DNA of 50,490 nucleotides from a virus, in the IMG/VR virus record IMGVR_UViG_3300046517_000960, positions 1 through 50,490 of that record. One strand, given 5' to 3'. Positions 27,247 through 35,057 of the stretch are shown here, in pieces. Numbering within the stretch: the first letter of the stretch is position 1; each line of letters starts with the position of its first letter. Both the position numbers and the translations under genes were made by a program. The notes under the pieces are model-generated. The model saw nothing but the letters and a program-made list of their open reading frames with translations. It did not search any database and was not told where the DNA came from.

Positions 27247-27356
27247 GGCAGTGTCACCCAGGCATGGAACAGCGCGAGCAACGCCAGCACGACGATCAGG
27301 AACGACGCCAGGACAGCCAGCAAGCCGTACTCCGGGCCGATCCGCCCCGGCCTCAC
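27243..27356 (-). CDS. Tiny single-helix membrane protein (37 residues, GTG start)
   Basis: An unannotated-size gene with GTG at 27356 overlapping the upstream DUF2815 stop (GTGA) and a TGA overlapping the next gene's ATG (ATGA). The frame is tight on both sides, so coding is likely. The protein is VRPGRIGPEYG, then a hydrophobic stretch of about 20 residues (LLAVLASFLIVVLALLAL) and a short FHAWVTLP tail. It would place one membrane helix in the inner membrane. Early-operon membrane proteins often alter host processes or act as superinfection-exclusion factors, but this one is unrecognised. Confidence 0.55.
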   Translation of the reverse strand: MRPGRIGPEYGLLAVLASFLIVVLALLALFHAWVTLP

Positions 27357-27982
27357 CGGACCAGCTCCAATAACCCCCCGGGGGGCTCCCAGGTCGCGAA
27401 GAACGGCGGCTCGTCATCGTCCATGCCACCCGCGCCCGCGCCAACCAGCGCGTCGCCGTACACGTCGAACTCGTCCTCGGCCTTGCGGCGGTCATCCAGC
27501 CGGGGGCCATCGGTCCGGCAAATCTGCAGATTATTGAGGTTGAAGCTCACGCCTTTGTTGCCGCTCACGTCATAACCGAAGGCGCGCACGGTGGCGCGGG
27601 CCATCTGCCCGGGCCAGACATCGGCGGGCACCGTGATTTCCTGAAGCCTCGCGTCCACCACGCCGGGCCGGTCCTTCGACCAGGGCTGGATGAACACGCC
27701 GTCCACCATCTCGGCGTAGCCCTTGGCTTTCTTGCCCTGGGTCCGCCGGAAGGGCGAGCGGATACCGGCGACGAACTCGCGGTCCCGGGATTTACCGGCG
27801 CCGAAGAAGTCATCGATGGCGACGGCGACGGACTTACGCAGGTCCATGAAAGCCGGATCGGACTGGGCGGCCTTGTCGAACAGCAGGGCGCAGGAGAACC
27901 GGGGCTCGGCTCCAGGTGCCGCCGGACGGGCGACGAACACGTGCGGGTAAGACAACAGGCCGATGGGCGTGCGTACGGACAT
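27353..27982 (-). CDS. DUF2815-type ssDNA-binding protein
   Basis: A 209-residue protein with a GGAG ribosome site seven bases before ATG. It shows the DUF2815 pattern: a short N-terminal strand SVRTPIGLLSYPHVFVARP, then FSCALLFDKAAQSDPAFMDLR, a central EFVAGIRSPFRRTQGKK, and VVDARLQEITVPADVWPGQMARATVRAFGYD, all beta-rich, followed by GVSFNLNNLQICR and an acidic tail (DDDEPPFFATWEPPG). Such proteins bind single-stranded DNA in replication modules with SF2 helicases and family A polymerases, as here. The acidic tail resembles SSB interaction tails. Confidence 0.75.
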   Translation of the reverse strand: MSVRTPIGLLSYPHVFVARPAAPGAEPRFSCALLFDKAAQSDPAFMDLRKSVAVAIDDFFGAGKSRDREFVAGIRSPFRRTQGKKAKGYAEMVDGVFIQPWSKDRPGVVDARLQEITVPADVWPGQMARATVRAFGYDVSGNKGVSFNLNNLQICRTDGPRLDDRRKAEDEFDVYGDALVGAGAGGMDDDEPPFFATWEPPGGLLELVR

Positions 27983-28039
27983 GGGGAAACTCCATTGTTT
28001 CAGGGACAGAACGGTTAAGCGGCGTGGCGGTTCAACAGG

Positions 28040-28246
28040 CTACTGGTATAGTTTTTCCTCGATGCGTCTGATCACGGTCCATTGTTTGGGTGTGACGAGC
28101 GTGCTGTCACCATACTTCAGGACCCGTTCGCGCAGCGTATCCAGGAAGTTTTGTTCCCAGTCGGAAAGGCGTGTCGTGGTCTCGGCATCGGCCAGGATTT
28201 CCTGGACCCGGCCCAGTTCGTCACCCAGTTTTTCATCGTCGTTCAT
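28040..28246 (-). CDS. Small conserved replication-module protein
   Basis: A 68-residue protein whose ATG overlaps the upstream nuclease stop (ATGA). It is an all-helical acidic start (DDEKLGDELGRVQEILADAE) followed by the short conserved-looking block LSDWEQNFLDTLRERV and a basic TPKQWTVIRRIEEKLYQ. This WE..F...R.R..........Q...I..I..K pattern is found in many phage replication regions without known function. A 57-base gap without other signals separates it from DUF2815. Confidence 0.65.
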   Translation of the reverse strand: MNDDEKLGDELGRVQEILADAETTTRLSDWEQNFLDTLRERVLKYGDSTLVTPKQWTVIRRIEEKLYQ

Positions 28247-29436
28247 GCCGGGTCCTCCGGCCAGACACCCAACTGGTCAGACCCGTCACCAGGACCGGTC
28301 CGGGCGATCTTCACACCGCCGGACCGGCTTTCCACGAAGGGGCTAACCTGTTCCCAGAGCGCGCGGACCAACGATTTCTCGATCTGGGCCGGCGATTTCA
28401 TTTCGGACTTAAATGGGGTTATCCCGGCTCCCTGAAGTAACCGCGCAACCGCGTCGGGATCGGTCCACACGCGCCGGGGCCGGGTCGGCACGACACCCCA
28501 GCCCGGGATATGCAGACCCTGCCCGGCACGTTCCAGGGCGAAGCCGCGCAGCGCCGTGACCCACAACTCGACGTGCTCGGCCAGCGCCAGGTTGTTGGCC
28601 AGCGTGGCGCCCTCGGCGCTGTCATCGAACTGCGTCTTCGCCGCCTCCTGAGCTTTGCTCAGCAAGGCCGGGCAGGCATGGGCGACCGGGCAGAAACCGC
28701 ACCAGGACCCGGGGTTGTAAGTGGCGTCGGGGTCCTCGCAGGCGCGCACCGCCGGGATCAGGGTCTCCGCCACCCACATGAGTACATCCAATGCCGTCAG
28801 GTCATAACTCCTGATTTTCTCCTGGCTCCGGGCGTTGGGCTGCACGACGGTGAGTTTGACATGCAAGGGCCGCACGCCCACCTGGCGCGAGGCCCACAGC
28901 GCCCCCGCCGCGTAGTACAGCAACTGCGGGTTGTCGGTGACGTTCACCAGGACCCCGGAGCCGTTCTTATAATCCACGATCTCCAGCAAATCCGGCGTGC
29001 GGAACTGGCAGTCGGCGCGCCCGAACATGCGGACGGGCGGCGGCGCCTCGGGTGGAAAATAACCATCCACGAACACGATTTGTTCGACCAGGGGCGCGAC
29101 GCCCAGTTGCTGGACCCGGCCACGCACGTAGGTCAGCATCAACGCCACGCCGTCGGTCATCGCCGCGTCCACCGGAACCACATGCCCGTCCACGGTGTAC
29201 TCGCGCCCCACGGCGGACTGGAGCGCGCTCAGCGGGTCCGCCTCGATAAGAGTTCGCTCCACCAGATCGTGCGCGACGGTGCCCGTGGCGGCGTGGATCG
29301 TGGGCAGGCGATGGCGTTCCCGGCGAGACAGGGCGAAGCTCCCAGGACAGTGCGACCACCGCTCCATGCTGGAGGCGCCCAGTTCCGAGTGCGCCGGCAG
29401 CGGCGCCATCAGCGGGTCCAGGTTCATGCCGTCCAT
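28243..29436 (-). CDS. RecB-family PD-(D/E)XK nuclease (DUF2800)
   Basis: A 397-residue protein. The nuclease core shows the usual chain: a FGRADCQF strand, then LLEIVDYKNG (the D...YK motif). A cysteine group near the C-terminal side (CGFCPVAHACP) with an earlier cysteine (SHCPGS) fits the iron-sulfur cluster of Cas4/AddB-like RecB nucleases. Members are phage replication-recombination nucleases, usually beside DUF2815 and the polymerase. It probably processes DNA ends or degrades host DNA; the exact substrate is unknown. A second ATG three codons on (MNLDP) is an alternative start. Confidence 0.8.
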   Translation of the reverse strand: MDGMNLDPLMAPLPAHSELGASSMERWSHCPGSFALSRRERHRLPTIHAATGTVAHDLVERTLIEADPLSALQSAVGREYTVDGHVVPVDAAMTDGVALMLTYVRGRVQQLGVAPLVEQIVFVDGYFPPEAPPPVRMFGRADCQFRTPDLLEIVDYKNGSGVLVNVTDNPQLLYYAAGALWASRQVGVRPLHVKLTVVQPNARSQEKIRSYDLTALDVLMWVAETLIPAVRACEDPDATYNPGSWCGFCPVAHACPALLSKAQEAAKTQFDDSAEGATLANNLALAEHVELWVTALRGFALERAGQGLHIPGWGVVPTRPRRVWTDPDAVARLLQGAGITPFKSEMKSPAQIEKSLVRALWEQVSPFVESRSGGVKIARTGPGDGSDQLGVWPEDPA

Positions 29437-29441
29437 GGCCG

Positions 29442-30140
29442 TCAGAGCCCCGACGGCAGCGCGACACCCAGTTTATCGGCCAGGGCGAACGCGGTCTTGA
29501 ACAGCACGGGCGCGGCGTCCAGGGGCACGTCGGTGAATTTCGCGACTTTGTGGGCTTTCTGAAGTTCCTTCACGTGTTTGGCGCCGTCCGGGCTGTCGTA
29601 GACGCAGCGCAGGATGGTGAGCGCCGCGTCCATGGCGCCCTGTTCGGTACGGACCTTGGCCAGGATGGGGTTGACCGGGGGTTTGGTCGCGGCGGCGGCG
29701 GGCTCGGGCGAGCCGGGCGGCAGGAACCCCGCGTCCAGGTCCCCGAACGGATCGGCATCGTCAGGCTCGGCGGGGTCCGCCGCCTGACCATTGCCCTTGG
29801 GGTTGCCAGCGGCGGCGGCGGCTTCAGCGGCCTCGCGCTCGCGTTTGGCACGACGCTCGGCGGTGCGGTCCCGGACCCGTTTGGGACCCGTGGCGGCGGT
29901 TGGTTCCGGCGACGGCGCCGGGGGCGGCGTGGCGCCTCCCGCTGGCGGCAGCAGGGCGTCCACCGCGTCGCCGTCAGTGGTGCCGGCGGAGGCCACGGTC
30001 GCGGGAATGCCATGTTCCTGGCCGAATTTCAGGACCTCGGTCAACACGTCCGCGATGTCGGCCAGTTGCTCGGCGTTCCGGGGATGGAGTTCAATGATCA
30101 ACTTGAGTGACGGCGGCGGTGCGCTCAATGACAACGGCAT
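29442..30140 (-). CDS. Hypothetical protein with helical C-terminal domain
   Basis: A 232-residue protein overlapping the helicase gene by 50 bases; AGGGA sits shortly upstream of its ATG. Residues 10-50 look like a small alpha/beta unit (LKLIIELHPRNAEQLADIADVLTEVLKFG). Residues 60-150 are disordered, Pro/Ala/Glu-rich, with a basic run RTAERRAKREREAAEA. Residues 150-232 are helical (KVRTEQGAMDAALTILRCVYD, LFKTAFALADKLG). No family is recognised. It is probably a replication accessory of the helicase or nuclease because it is translated between them. Confidence 0.55.
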   Translation of the reverse strand: MPLSLSAPPPSLKLIIELHPRNAEQLADIADVLTEVLKFGQEHGIPATVASAGTTDGDAVDALLPPAGGATPPPAPSPEPTAATGPKRVRDRTAERRAKREREAAEAAAAAGNPKGNGQAADPAEPDDADPFGDLDAGFLPPGSPEPAAAATKPPVNPILAKVRTEQGAMDAALTILRCVYDSPDGAKHVKELQKAHKVAKFTDVPLDAAPVLFKTAFALADKLGVALPSGL

Positions 30141-31620
30141 GATCTTGCTTCCCTGTTGCTATGACCTTGGACGGTTCATTCTTCACGTATAACGTCATCA
30201 ACTCCTGGGCCTTGCGGCGGAACGCCAGCATGATGCGCTGGTCCAACGATCCGGGCACGTAAAGAAAACTCACCAGCACGGGCCGGGTCTGGCCCAGGCG
30301 CCACGCCCGGGCGATGGCCTGGTCGTTCTCGCCCGGGACCCAGCTGGGTTCCACGATGGCGACCTCGGTGGCTTTGGTCAGCGTGATGGCGGACCCAGCG
30401 GCGCGGGTCTGGCCGATGAACACCCGGACCCGGGGATCATTCTGGAATTGATGCACGGCGGCGGAGCGCGCGGCGGAACTGGTAGCCCCCGTGATCGTCA
30501 CGGGGCCGAAATCCGCCAGCAGCTCGGCCAGCTTCGCGATCACGCTGGTATGCCACGCGAACACCAAAATCTTATCCACCCCCAGGCCCAACCGTTCGCG
30601 CACCCACTCGGCGGCGACACCGGCCTTGGTCTCACCCAGCAGCCGGCGCAGCGTGTTCAGGCTGTCATCCGTCACGACCCCGCCAAGCCGGGCGACCAGG
30701 GCGTTCACCGGCACCGCTCGCAACGCCTCGGTGATCTCGCGGACCGCCGGGATGGTGCTCTCGATGATCGGCCCCCCGGCGGTCAGGGGCACGTCCTGGA
30801 GCTGGAGGGGTGGCAGCTCGGGCAGCACATCCTCACGGCGGCGCCGGAGTATGACGGGAGCCAGGGCGGTCCTGAGCCGGTCCTGCTCGCGGGACCCGTG
30901 GATGGCCCGGCCCCAGGGGCCATCGGTGTATCGGGTGTAGCGTTCCTCGAAATCGGTCTGGCCCAGGGGTTTACCCTCGTGGGTGAGCAAATCCCGCCAG
31001 AACGTATTGTAGTGCGGGAACAGCTCGCCGGCATGGTTGGGGCAGGGCGTGCCCGACAACAGCAACACCCGGTCCGCCGCCGCCTGGAGACCCGTCTTGC
31101 CGGACACGCCGCCATACAGGGCACGAGTCCGGTTGCTGTCGGCCTTGAGATAGTGACATTCGTCCAGGACCAGGAGGTCCCAGCGCCGCGCCCGGAGCGC
31201 GGGCGCCCATGTCGTGAGCGTGCCGGGCTGGGAAAAGACATCGTAGCTCAGCACCAGGACCAGATCATCCAGGGTCTCGACCCAGAGCCCGGGGCGCTGC
31301 CGGAACAAGGGCACGCGCAGGTGATCCTGGAGCGCCGGCCAGTGTTTGGCGATCTCCACGGCCCAGGCGACCCGGGCGATGGCGGGACCCACGACGAGCA
31401 CGCGCTTCATGTTCAACGCGGCGATCAGGATCAAGGTTTGGAGGGTCTTACCCAGACCAGGGTCATCGGCCAACATGGCCGCGCGATGGGGTTTTACCCC
31501 CGTCTTGTTGTCCCAGGACCGGGACCAGACATCATACACGAACCGGGCACCCGCGAGCTGGTAGGGCCGCGCGACGTGCCGAAGTAAACTCAGCCGAAGC
31601 AAGCTCGCCGGGGCGGGCAT
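30091..31620 (-). CDS. SNF2-like superfamily 2 helicase
   Basis: A 509-residue protein with a GGAAGG site before ATG. RecA-like domain 1 has motif I DDPGLGKT (residues 52-59), motif II DECH (153-156) and motif III LLLSGTP (186-192). Domain 2 contains the characteristic motif VI NDQAIARAWRLGQTRP (residues 432-447). The cysteine in DECH and the RAWRLGQ element mark it as an SNF2/ERCC-type translocase. In phages such enzymes remodel or unwind DNA during replication and recombination. The C-terminal tail is short. It opens with the RPYQLAGARFVYDVW segment typical of the Q-motif region. Confidence 0.88.
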   Translation of the reverse strand: MPAPASLLRLSLLRHVARPYQLAGARFVYDVWSRSWDNKTGVKPHRAAMLADDPGLGKTLQTLILIAALNMKRVLVVGPAIARVAWAVEIAKHWPALQDHLRVPLFRQRPGLWVETLDDLVLVLSYDVFSQPGTLTTWAPALRARRWDLLVLDECHYLKADSNRTRALYGGVSGKTGLQAAADRVLLLSGTPCPNHAGELFPHYNTFWRDLLTHEGKPLGQTDFEERYTRYTDGPWGRAIHGSREQDRLRTALAPVILRRRREDVLPELPPLQLQDVPLTAGGPIIESTIPAVREITEALRAVPVNALVARLGGVVTDDSLNTLRRLLGETKAGVAAEWVRERLGLGVDKILVFAWHTSVIAKLAELLADFGPVTITGATSSAARSAAVHQFQNDPRVRVFIGQTRAAGSAITLTKATEVAIVEPSWVPGENDQAIARAWRLGQTRPVLVSFLYVPGSLDQRIMLAFRRKAQELMTLYVKNEPSKVIATGKQDHAVVIERTAAVTQVDH

Positions 31621-31659
31621 GGCGCGCCTTCCAGGTGGGACAGCGGAGAAGCGATACGG

Positions 31660-31708
31660 CGGCGGTTATCTGTCGGACAACATTGTCCAGGGGCATGGCC
31701 CGTGTCAA
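31660..31708 (-). promoter_or_regulatory. Leftward promoter with operator before the helicase gene
   Basis: On the minus strand TTGACA (31703-31708) is followed after 15 bases by GACAAT, a 4/6 match to the -10. The palindrome GGACAA-CA-TTGTCC (31675-31688) overlaps the -10. It resembles the other two palindromes with ACAACA half-sites in this genome. Confidence 0.45.
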
Positions 31709-32199
31709 CCCGGTTTCGTTGTTTTATTTTCCCCCGCCACCATGCGTAAACCCAACCACGCCAGAAGCGCCGCCTCGGCCCGGTCGTGGTCCTTCACCCG
31801 TTGGAACATCTTGGCGTCGCGCGGAAACAGGTTCATCGCCACGGCCCTGGCCCGGGACTTGTCCTTGTCCAGACGCATGATACGCTTCCAGTGCCCCGGC
31901 GTGACCAGCTCGACGGGCACGAGCAGCGCCGCCAGCACGCCCCGGATCATGCCGTAGCCCTGGCCGAACGTGAACACCGAACTCACGCCCTGTTTGGGCA
32001 TGGCGTTGACCCGCTCCAGGAACGCCACGTCCGGGTCCAGGGCGCGGATCATCTCGGCCAACAGGACCGGCACGATCTCCTGACGCGTGCCCGTGCCGGA
32101 CCGGGCCACGGGCATGTCCCGGATCACCAGCGCGTCCAGGCTGGTCTCGATCAGCGCCAGGGCGCCGGTCAGGCCGGGATCAATACCCAGAACACGCAT
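31705..32199 (-). CDS. RuvC-like Holliday junction resolvase
   Basis: A 164-residue protein of the RNase H-fold resolvase family. The start at 32199 (MRVLGIDPG) is chosen because the longer frame lacks conservation and GGAGG lies upstream. The catalytic acidic residues are visible: D7 in GIDPG, E62 in FLERV, and D137/D139 with E142 in KDHDRAEAALLA. It would cut four-way junctions and branched DNA in replication-recombination intermediates before packaging. It overlaps the Cro-like gene by 20 bases, so the two are coupled. Length is normal for phage members. Confidence 0.9.
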   Translation of the reverse strand: MRVLGIDPGLTGALALIETSLDALVIRDMPVARSGTGTRQEIVPVLLAEMIRALDPDVAFLERVNAMPKQGVSSVFTFGQGYGMIRGVLAALLVPVELVTPGHWKRIMRLDKDKSRARAVAMNLFPRDAKMFQRVKDHDRAEAALLAWLGLRMVAGENKTTKPG

Positions 32200-32455
32200 A
32201 TGACGGAGCCTCCGGCGGAACCGCGAACATCGTGGCGTCATCGGCGGTGAACAGCATGGCCAGGTCATACCCTTCACGGGTCAGGGCGTACACCGTCGCG
32301 GCCTGCCACGCGGCGGATATCCGGCCTCTTGAGTGCCACATCTGCACCGTGGGATAGGCCAGCGACACGCCGGGATGATGCCGCCGTAACAACGTGAGCA
32401 ACGCCAGGGGGCCGCCCACCGTCCGGAAAATCCAGGGTGTGTCCAGGGTAATCAT
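32180..32455 (-). CDS. Cro-like small regulator
   Basis: A 91-residue protein, first gene of the leftward operon and divergent from the CI-like gene. Residues 15-55 (GGPLALLTLLRRHHPGVSLAYPTVQMWHSRGRI) read as a helix-turn-helix of the YdaS/Cro type, in which a G-P-ALA-L pattern precedes a recognition helix with VQMW. The start at 32455 is preferred, though a longer version beginning at 32530 is possible. It probably represses the CI-like promoter to allow the lytic mode. Its binding site is likely the palindrome region 32500-32545. The helix-turn-helix assignment is tentative. Confidence 0.55.
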   Translation of the reverse strand: MITLDTPWIFRTVGGPLALLTLLRRHHPGVSLAYPTVQMWHSRGRISAAWQAATVYALTREGYDLAMLFTADDATMFAVPPEAPSYACSGY

Positions 32456-32500
32456 CCCTGAGTTGTAGTCCCTGGAGGGTTCACGCGCAACAGTCTGTAA

Positions 32501-32545
32501 TGTCCGCATTTTGTCCGCGTAAAACAACAATGTGTTGTTGACAAA
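32501..32545. promoter_or_regulatory. Operator region of the divergent CI/Cro-like switch
   Basis: Contains two direct TGTCCGC units (32501-32507 and 32512-32518) and the palindrome AACAACA-ATG-TGTTGTT (32523-32539). A perfect TTGACA (32538-32543) overlaps the palindrome's right arm and points rightward, although no convincing -10 follows. Bound repressors here would control both directions. Confidence 0.5.
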
Positions 32546-32602
32546 CCTGTCGGCGTGGGTGTTTGGTGGTTTCGGTCCCGGTTCGCATCGAGTCGTGACC
32601 CC

Positions 32603-32647
32603 ATGAACCGCTCAACCGCTCAACCGCTCAACTGCTTAAAAGGTTAA
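32603..32647 (+). other. Upstream 14-codon ORF over octamer repeats
   Basis: An ATG (32603) opens a 14-codon frame, MNRSTAQPLNCLKG, ending TAA six bases before the CI-like ATG. It runs through the tandem octamer AACCGCTC (three full copies plus one degenerate copy at 32606-32637). It may be a translation-control leader; no ribosome site is obvious. Confidence 0.35.
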
Positions 32648-32652
32648 CACGG

Positions 32653-33381
32653 ATGGCAATCTCCACGCTCACCAGACCACCACGTGGTCCCGACGATACC
32701 GAAATCCCCGTCTTCAGGTTCCCGGAAGTCCCGGAGGACTGGGTGCCCGATCCCACTCTGACCCCGCCACGCCGCAGCCATGGCCGGCCCGGCGTGGAGC
32801 CCGCGTTGACCCCCGCGCGCCCCGACCTGGAATGGTTCCGGGAGAACCTGATCCGGGGCATGATCAAGAAGAACATGACCGCGTCCGACGTGGCCCGCGC
32901 GCTGTGGGGCGAAAAGCTCAACGCCCAGGGTAATTCCGTGGCCAAGGGCCGCGACCGGATGACGGGATACCTTTCCGGCCAGGTGCATCCCAGCGAAGCG
33001 AACATCGTCCGGCTGTGCGAGGTCCTGGACCTGACACCCGCCCAGCTGGCCATCGATACAAGCAAATCAGGCCAGACGGCGCCGCCGCGTCCCGACACAA
33101 TCGCAGCGCGACAGGCACGCGGCGGTGACAACCCTGGAGGCCAGAACCATGCCTCCCGGCGCGGCGATGACGGCAATAACCACAACGGCGGCGCCGGCAT
33201 CCTGGTGTTCGAGGTCATCCGGCCCGGCAAGGTCAGGTTTCGCTTCGACCAGGTACTGGACGAGGCGACCGCGTTCACCCTGCTCGACGCGGTCCGGCGT
33301 ATCGCGGCGGAACGCTCCCCGCCGGTCACCGACAGACCGGAACCCGCGCCGGAAGCGAAGCCCGATCATCCGAAGGCGTGA
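32653..33381 (+). CDS. CI-like XRE repressor
   Basis: A 242-residue protein divergent from the leftward early operon. Residues about 58-120 form a Cro/CI-type helix-turn-helix: LIRGMIKKNMTASDVARALW, then DRMTGYLSGQVHPSEANIVRLCEVLDLTPAQLAI. An N-terminal Pro-rich arm precedes it and a disordered middle links to a C-terminal beta-rich unit (GILVFEVIRPGKVRFRFDQVLDEATAFTLLDAVRRIA), perhaps for dimerisation. It lacks the Ser-Lys LexA/CI autocleavage look, so induction by RecA-mediated cleavage is not supported. It probably maintains lysogeny by binding the 32501-32545 region. Confidence 0.65.
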   Translation: MAISTLTRPPRGPDDTEIPVFRFPEVPEDWVPDPTLTPPRRSHGRPGVEPALTPARPDLEWFRENLIRGMIKKNMTASDVARALWGEKLNAQGNSVAKGRDRMTGYLSGQVHPSEANIVRLCEVLDLTPAQLAIDTSKSGQTAPPRPDTIAARQARGGDNPGGQNHASRRGDDGNNHNGGAGILVFEVIRPGKVRFRFDQVLDEATAFTLLDAVRRIAAERSPPVTDRPEPAPEAKPDHPKA

Positions 33382-33731
33382 TGGCGTTCGAACTGCTCAC
33401 CCAGATCGAGGCGGCGAAGCTGCTGCGGTGTGGGCTCTCCAAGGTCCAGAAGCTGCGCCGCTCCGGGAAGCTCCCGTACCTGCCCGGACGGCCCGTGCTG
33501 ATATTACGCGAGGATATTGAGAATTGGCTCAGATCGACAACAATCACCACCGCCGCCGACCGGGCGAGGACCCCATCGACTGGACGGTCAGGACCGCCCA
33601 GCTCCAACAACACGCCAACCAGTACTGGTATATCCACTTCACCGAACTCCGCCCCGGCGCAGCCCGGAAGTATCGCACGGCGGTCGTATCGACACGGACG
33701 CGCGACAAGACGGAAGCATGGCACGAACTGA
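33381..33731 (+). CDS. Excisionase-like helix-turn-helix protein
   Basis: A 116-residue protein with ATG at 33381, overlapping the repressor stop. Residues 1-55 (FELLTQIEAAKLLRCGLSKVQKLRRSGKLPYLPGRPVLILREDIENWL) are a winged helix-turn-helix of the MerR/excisionase (HTH_17) type, with the recognition helix SKVQKLRRSGKL. The remaining 60 residues are Ser/Thr/Pro-rich and coincide with the integrase frame, which starts inside it. Such proteins direct integrase toward excision. It could instead regulate transcription only, but its overlap with the integrase supports the excision role. Confidence 0.65.
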   Translation: MAFELLTQIEAAKLLRCGLSKVQKLRRSGKLPYLPGRPVLILREDIENWLRSTTITTAADRARTPSTGRSGPPSSNNTPTSTGISTSPNSAPAQPGSIARRSYRHGRATRRKHGTN

Positions 33732-34720
33732 AAATATGGGGTCAGGACTACATAAAGGACATGCGCGCCATTCAGGGCCAGAGCGGGCCGCCCGCCCCGG
33801 TGCCCACGTTCAACGCGGCGATAGACCGTTATTTGTCTGACACAAAACCCCGACGCCTGAGCGACAGCCAGGACCGCTCGATGCCACGGTTGCGCGAAAA
33901 CCTGGGTCCCGATCCGGTGGACCAGATCGACGCCGCGCGACTGGCGGCGTTCCATGCCTGGGCGAAACGACGCGGCTTCAGCCAGGGCTCCATCCGGCAC
34001 TGGCTGGAACTGGCGCTGACCGTGCTGCGGCACGCGGCGGAATGCAAGGTGATCTCGCGTGACGCGGTGCCGCGTTACGCGCTGCCGGCGGTCCCGAGGC
34101 AACGCATCTACGCGCTCAGCGCCGAGGACAACACGCGGCTGTTCGACGCCGCCGTGGCATGGGGCGAGCGGGGTGACACCAGGATATCCCGGCGCACCTG
34201 TCTGTTCACATGCCTCGCCCTGGACAGCGGTCAACGCCGGGAAGCCATCCTGGGGTTGACCTGGGAGCGGGTGAACCTGAAACCCGGACAGGAAAGCATC
34301 GACTTCGTGGACCCCCATTACCAGCCCCGCAACAAGCGTCGCTGCCCCAGCCTGCCCATGACCGACCGGCTCCTGCGGGTCATGGCCAGGGCCGCCAGGA
34401 ATGTCGGGGGCACCGGCCTGGTATTTCCGCGCGGACTGAACCGGGCGGACTTCACGGCGCTCACCACGTCGGTCGGCCTGCCCCGGTTCACGCCGCACGT
34501 CGCGCGCCATACCTGGGCCACGCTGGCATTGACCCGGGGCGTGCCGCTGGCGACGGTCGCCTACATCCTGGCCGACAGTATCGCCACGGTGGACCGGACC
34601 TACAACCATCACACCACGGCGATGGCCCGGGAAAACCTGGAACGCTACAACCGGCCCGCGTCAGCGCCCGTATCCATCCAGCAGGACAAGGAAATCCCTC
34701 ATGGCATGGCTGCCGAATAG
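33524..34720 (+). CDS. int: Tyrosine-family phage integrase
   Basis: About 398 residues, read from a TTG at 33524 inside the upstream gene; no ATG lies in the first 230 bases, so the exact start is uncertain. The catalytic domain has R238 in LDSGQRREAILGL, a probable lysine at K271, H325 and R328 in TPHVARHTWA, and nucleophile Y360 in VDRTYNHH. The second catalytic histidine position holds D351 (ILADS), as in other phage members with a G/A-D-S block. The N-terminal arm and core-binding helices are present. It inserts phage DNA into the host chromosome; no attP was identified beside it. Confidence 0.88.
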   Translation: MAQIDNNHHRRRPGEDPIDWTVRTAQLQQHANQYWYIHFTELRPGAARKYRTAVVSTRTRDKTEAWHELKIWGQDYIKDMRAIQGQSGPPAPVPTFNAAIDRYLSDTKPRRLSDSQDRSMPRLRENLGPDPVDQIDAARLAAFHAWAKRRGFSQGSIRHWLELALTVLRHAAECKVISRDAVPRYALPAVPRQRIYALSAEDNTRLFDAAVAWGERGDTRISRRTCLFTCLALDSGQRREAILGLTWERVNLKPGQESIDFVDPHYQPRNKRRCPSLPMTDRLLRVMARAARNVGGTGLVFPRGLNRADFTALTTSVGLPRFTPHVARHTWATLALTRGVPLATVAYILADSIATVDRTYNHHTTAMARENLERYNRPASAPVSIQQDKEIPHGMAAE

Positions 34721-35057
34721 TATCTTCGAGGACGTGGAGGACGCGCATGTGCGTGTTTTCTACGTCTCCGGGATGGCCGCGAAGTTATGGGCCGAGACCC
34801 GCGACAAGGACGAGCCCCGGGTGTTCACCGGGTTTTACTGGGCCGAGGGTCCCCGCGAGGGCGGACCCTTCAAATCCCGCTCGGCGGCGATCCGCGACGC
34901 CTGGTACAGGGTGGTCGCGAAGCGCACGCCGCCCAACGTGCGGGCGCGTAACGACACGTTTGAACGCAAGCGTAACAGCGTGACCAAAACCCCGGCCAAA
35001 TCTCGCGCGCGGCGGTCGCGGGACCATCACGTCAATGAAACGAGGGTGTTCCCATGA
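34701..35057 (+). CDS. Hypothetical protein after the integrase
   Basis: A 118-residue protein with an AGGAAAT site before ATG, overlapping the integrase end by 20 bases. It is a small alpha/beta unit (HVRVFYVSGMAAKLWAETRD, RVFTGFYWAEGP) with a Lys/Arg-rich C-terminal tail (KRKRNSVTKTPAKSRARRSRD). The basic tail suggests nucleic acid binding. A motif RVFTGFYW-A-G with GPFKSRSAA appears in small phage regulators of unknown function. No domain is recognised. Confidence 0.55.
   Translation: MAWLPNSIFEDVEDAHVRVFYVSGMAAKLWAETRDKDEPRVFTGFYWAEGPREGGPFKSRSAAIRDAWYRVVAKRTPPNVRARNDTFERKRNSVTKTPAKSRARRSRDHHVNETRVFP

Noticed and set aside
30448-31587. Rightward 379-codon frame over the helicase
   Set aside because: Helicase motifs are on the opposite strand; this frame has none.
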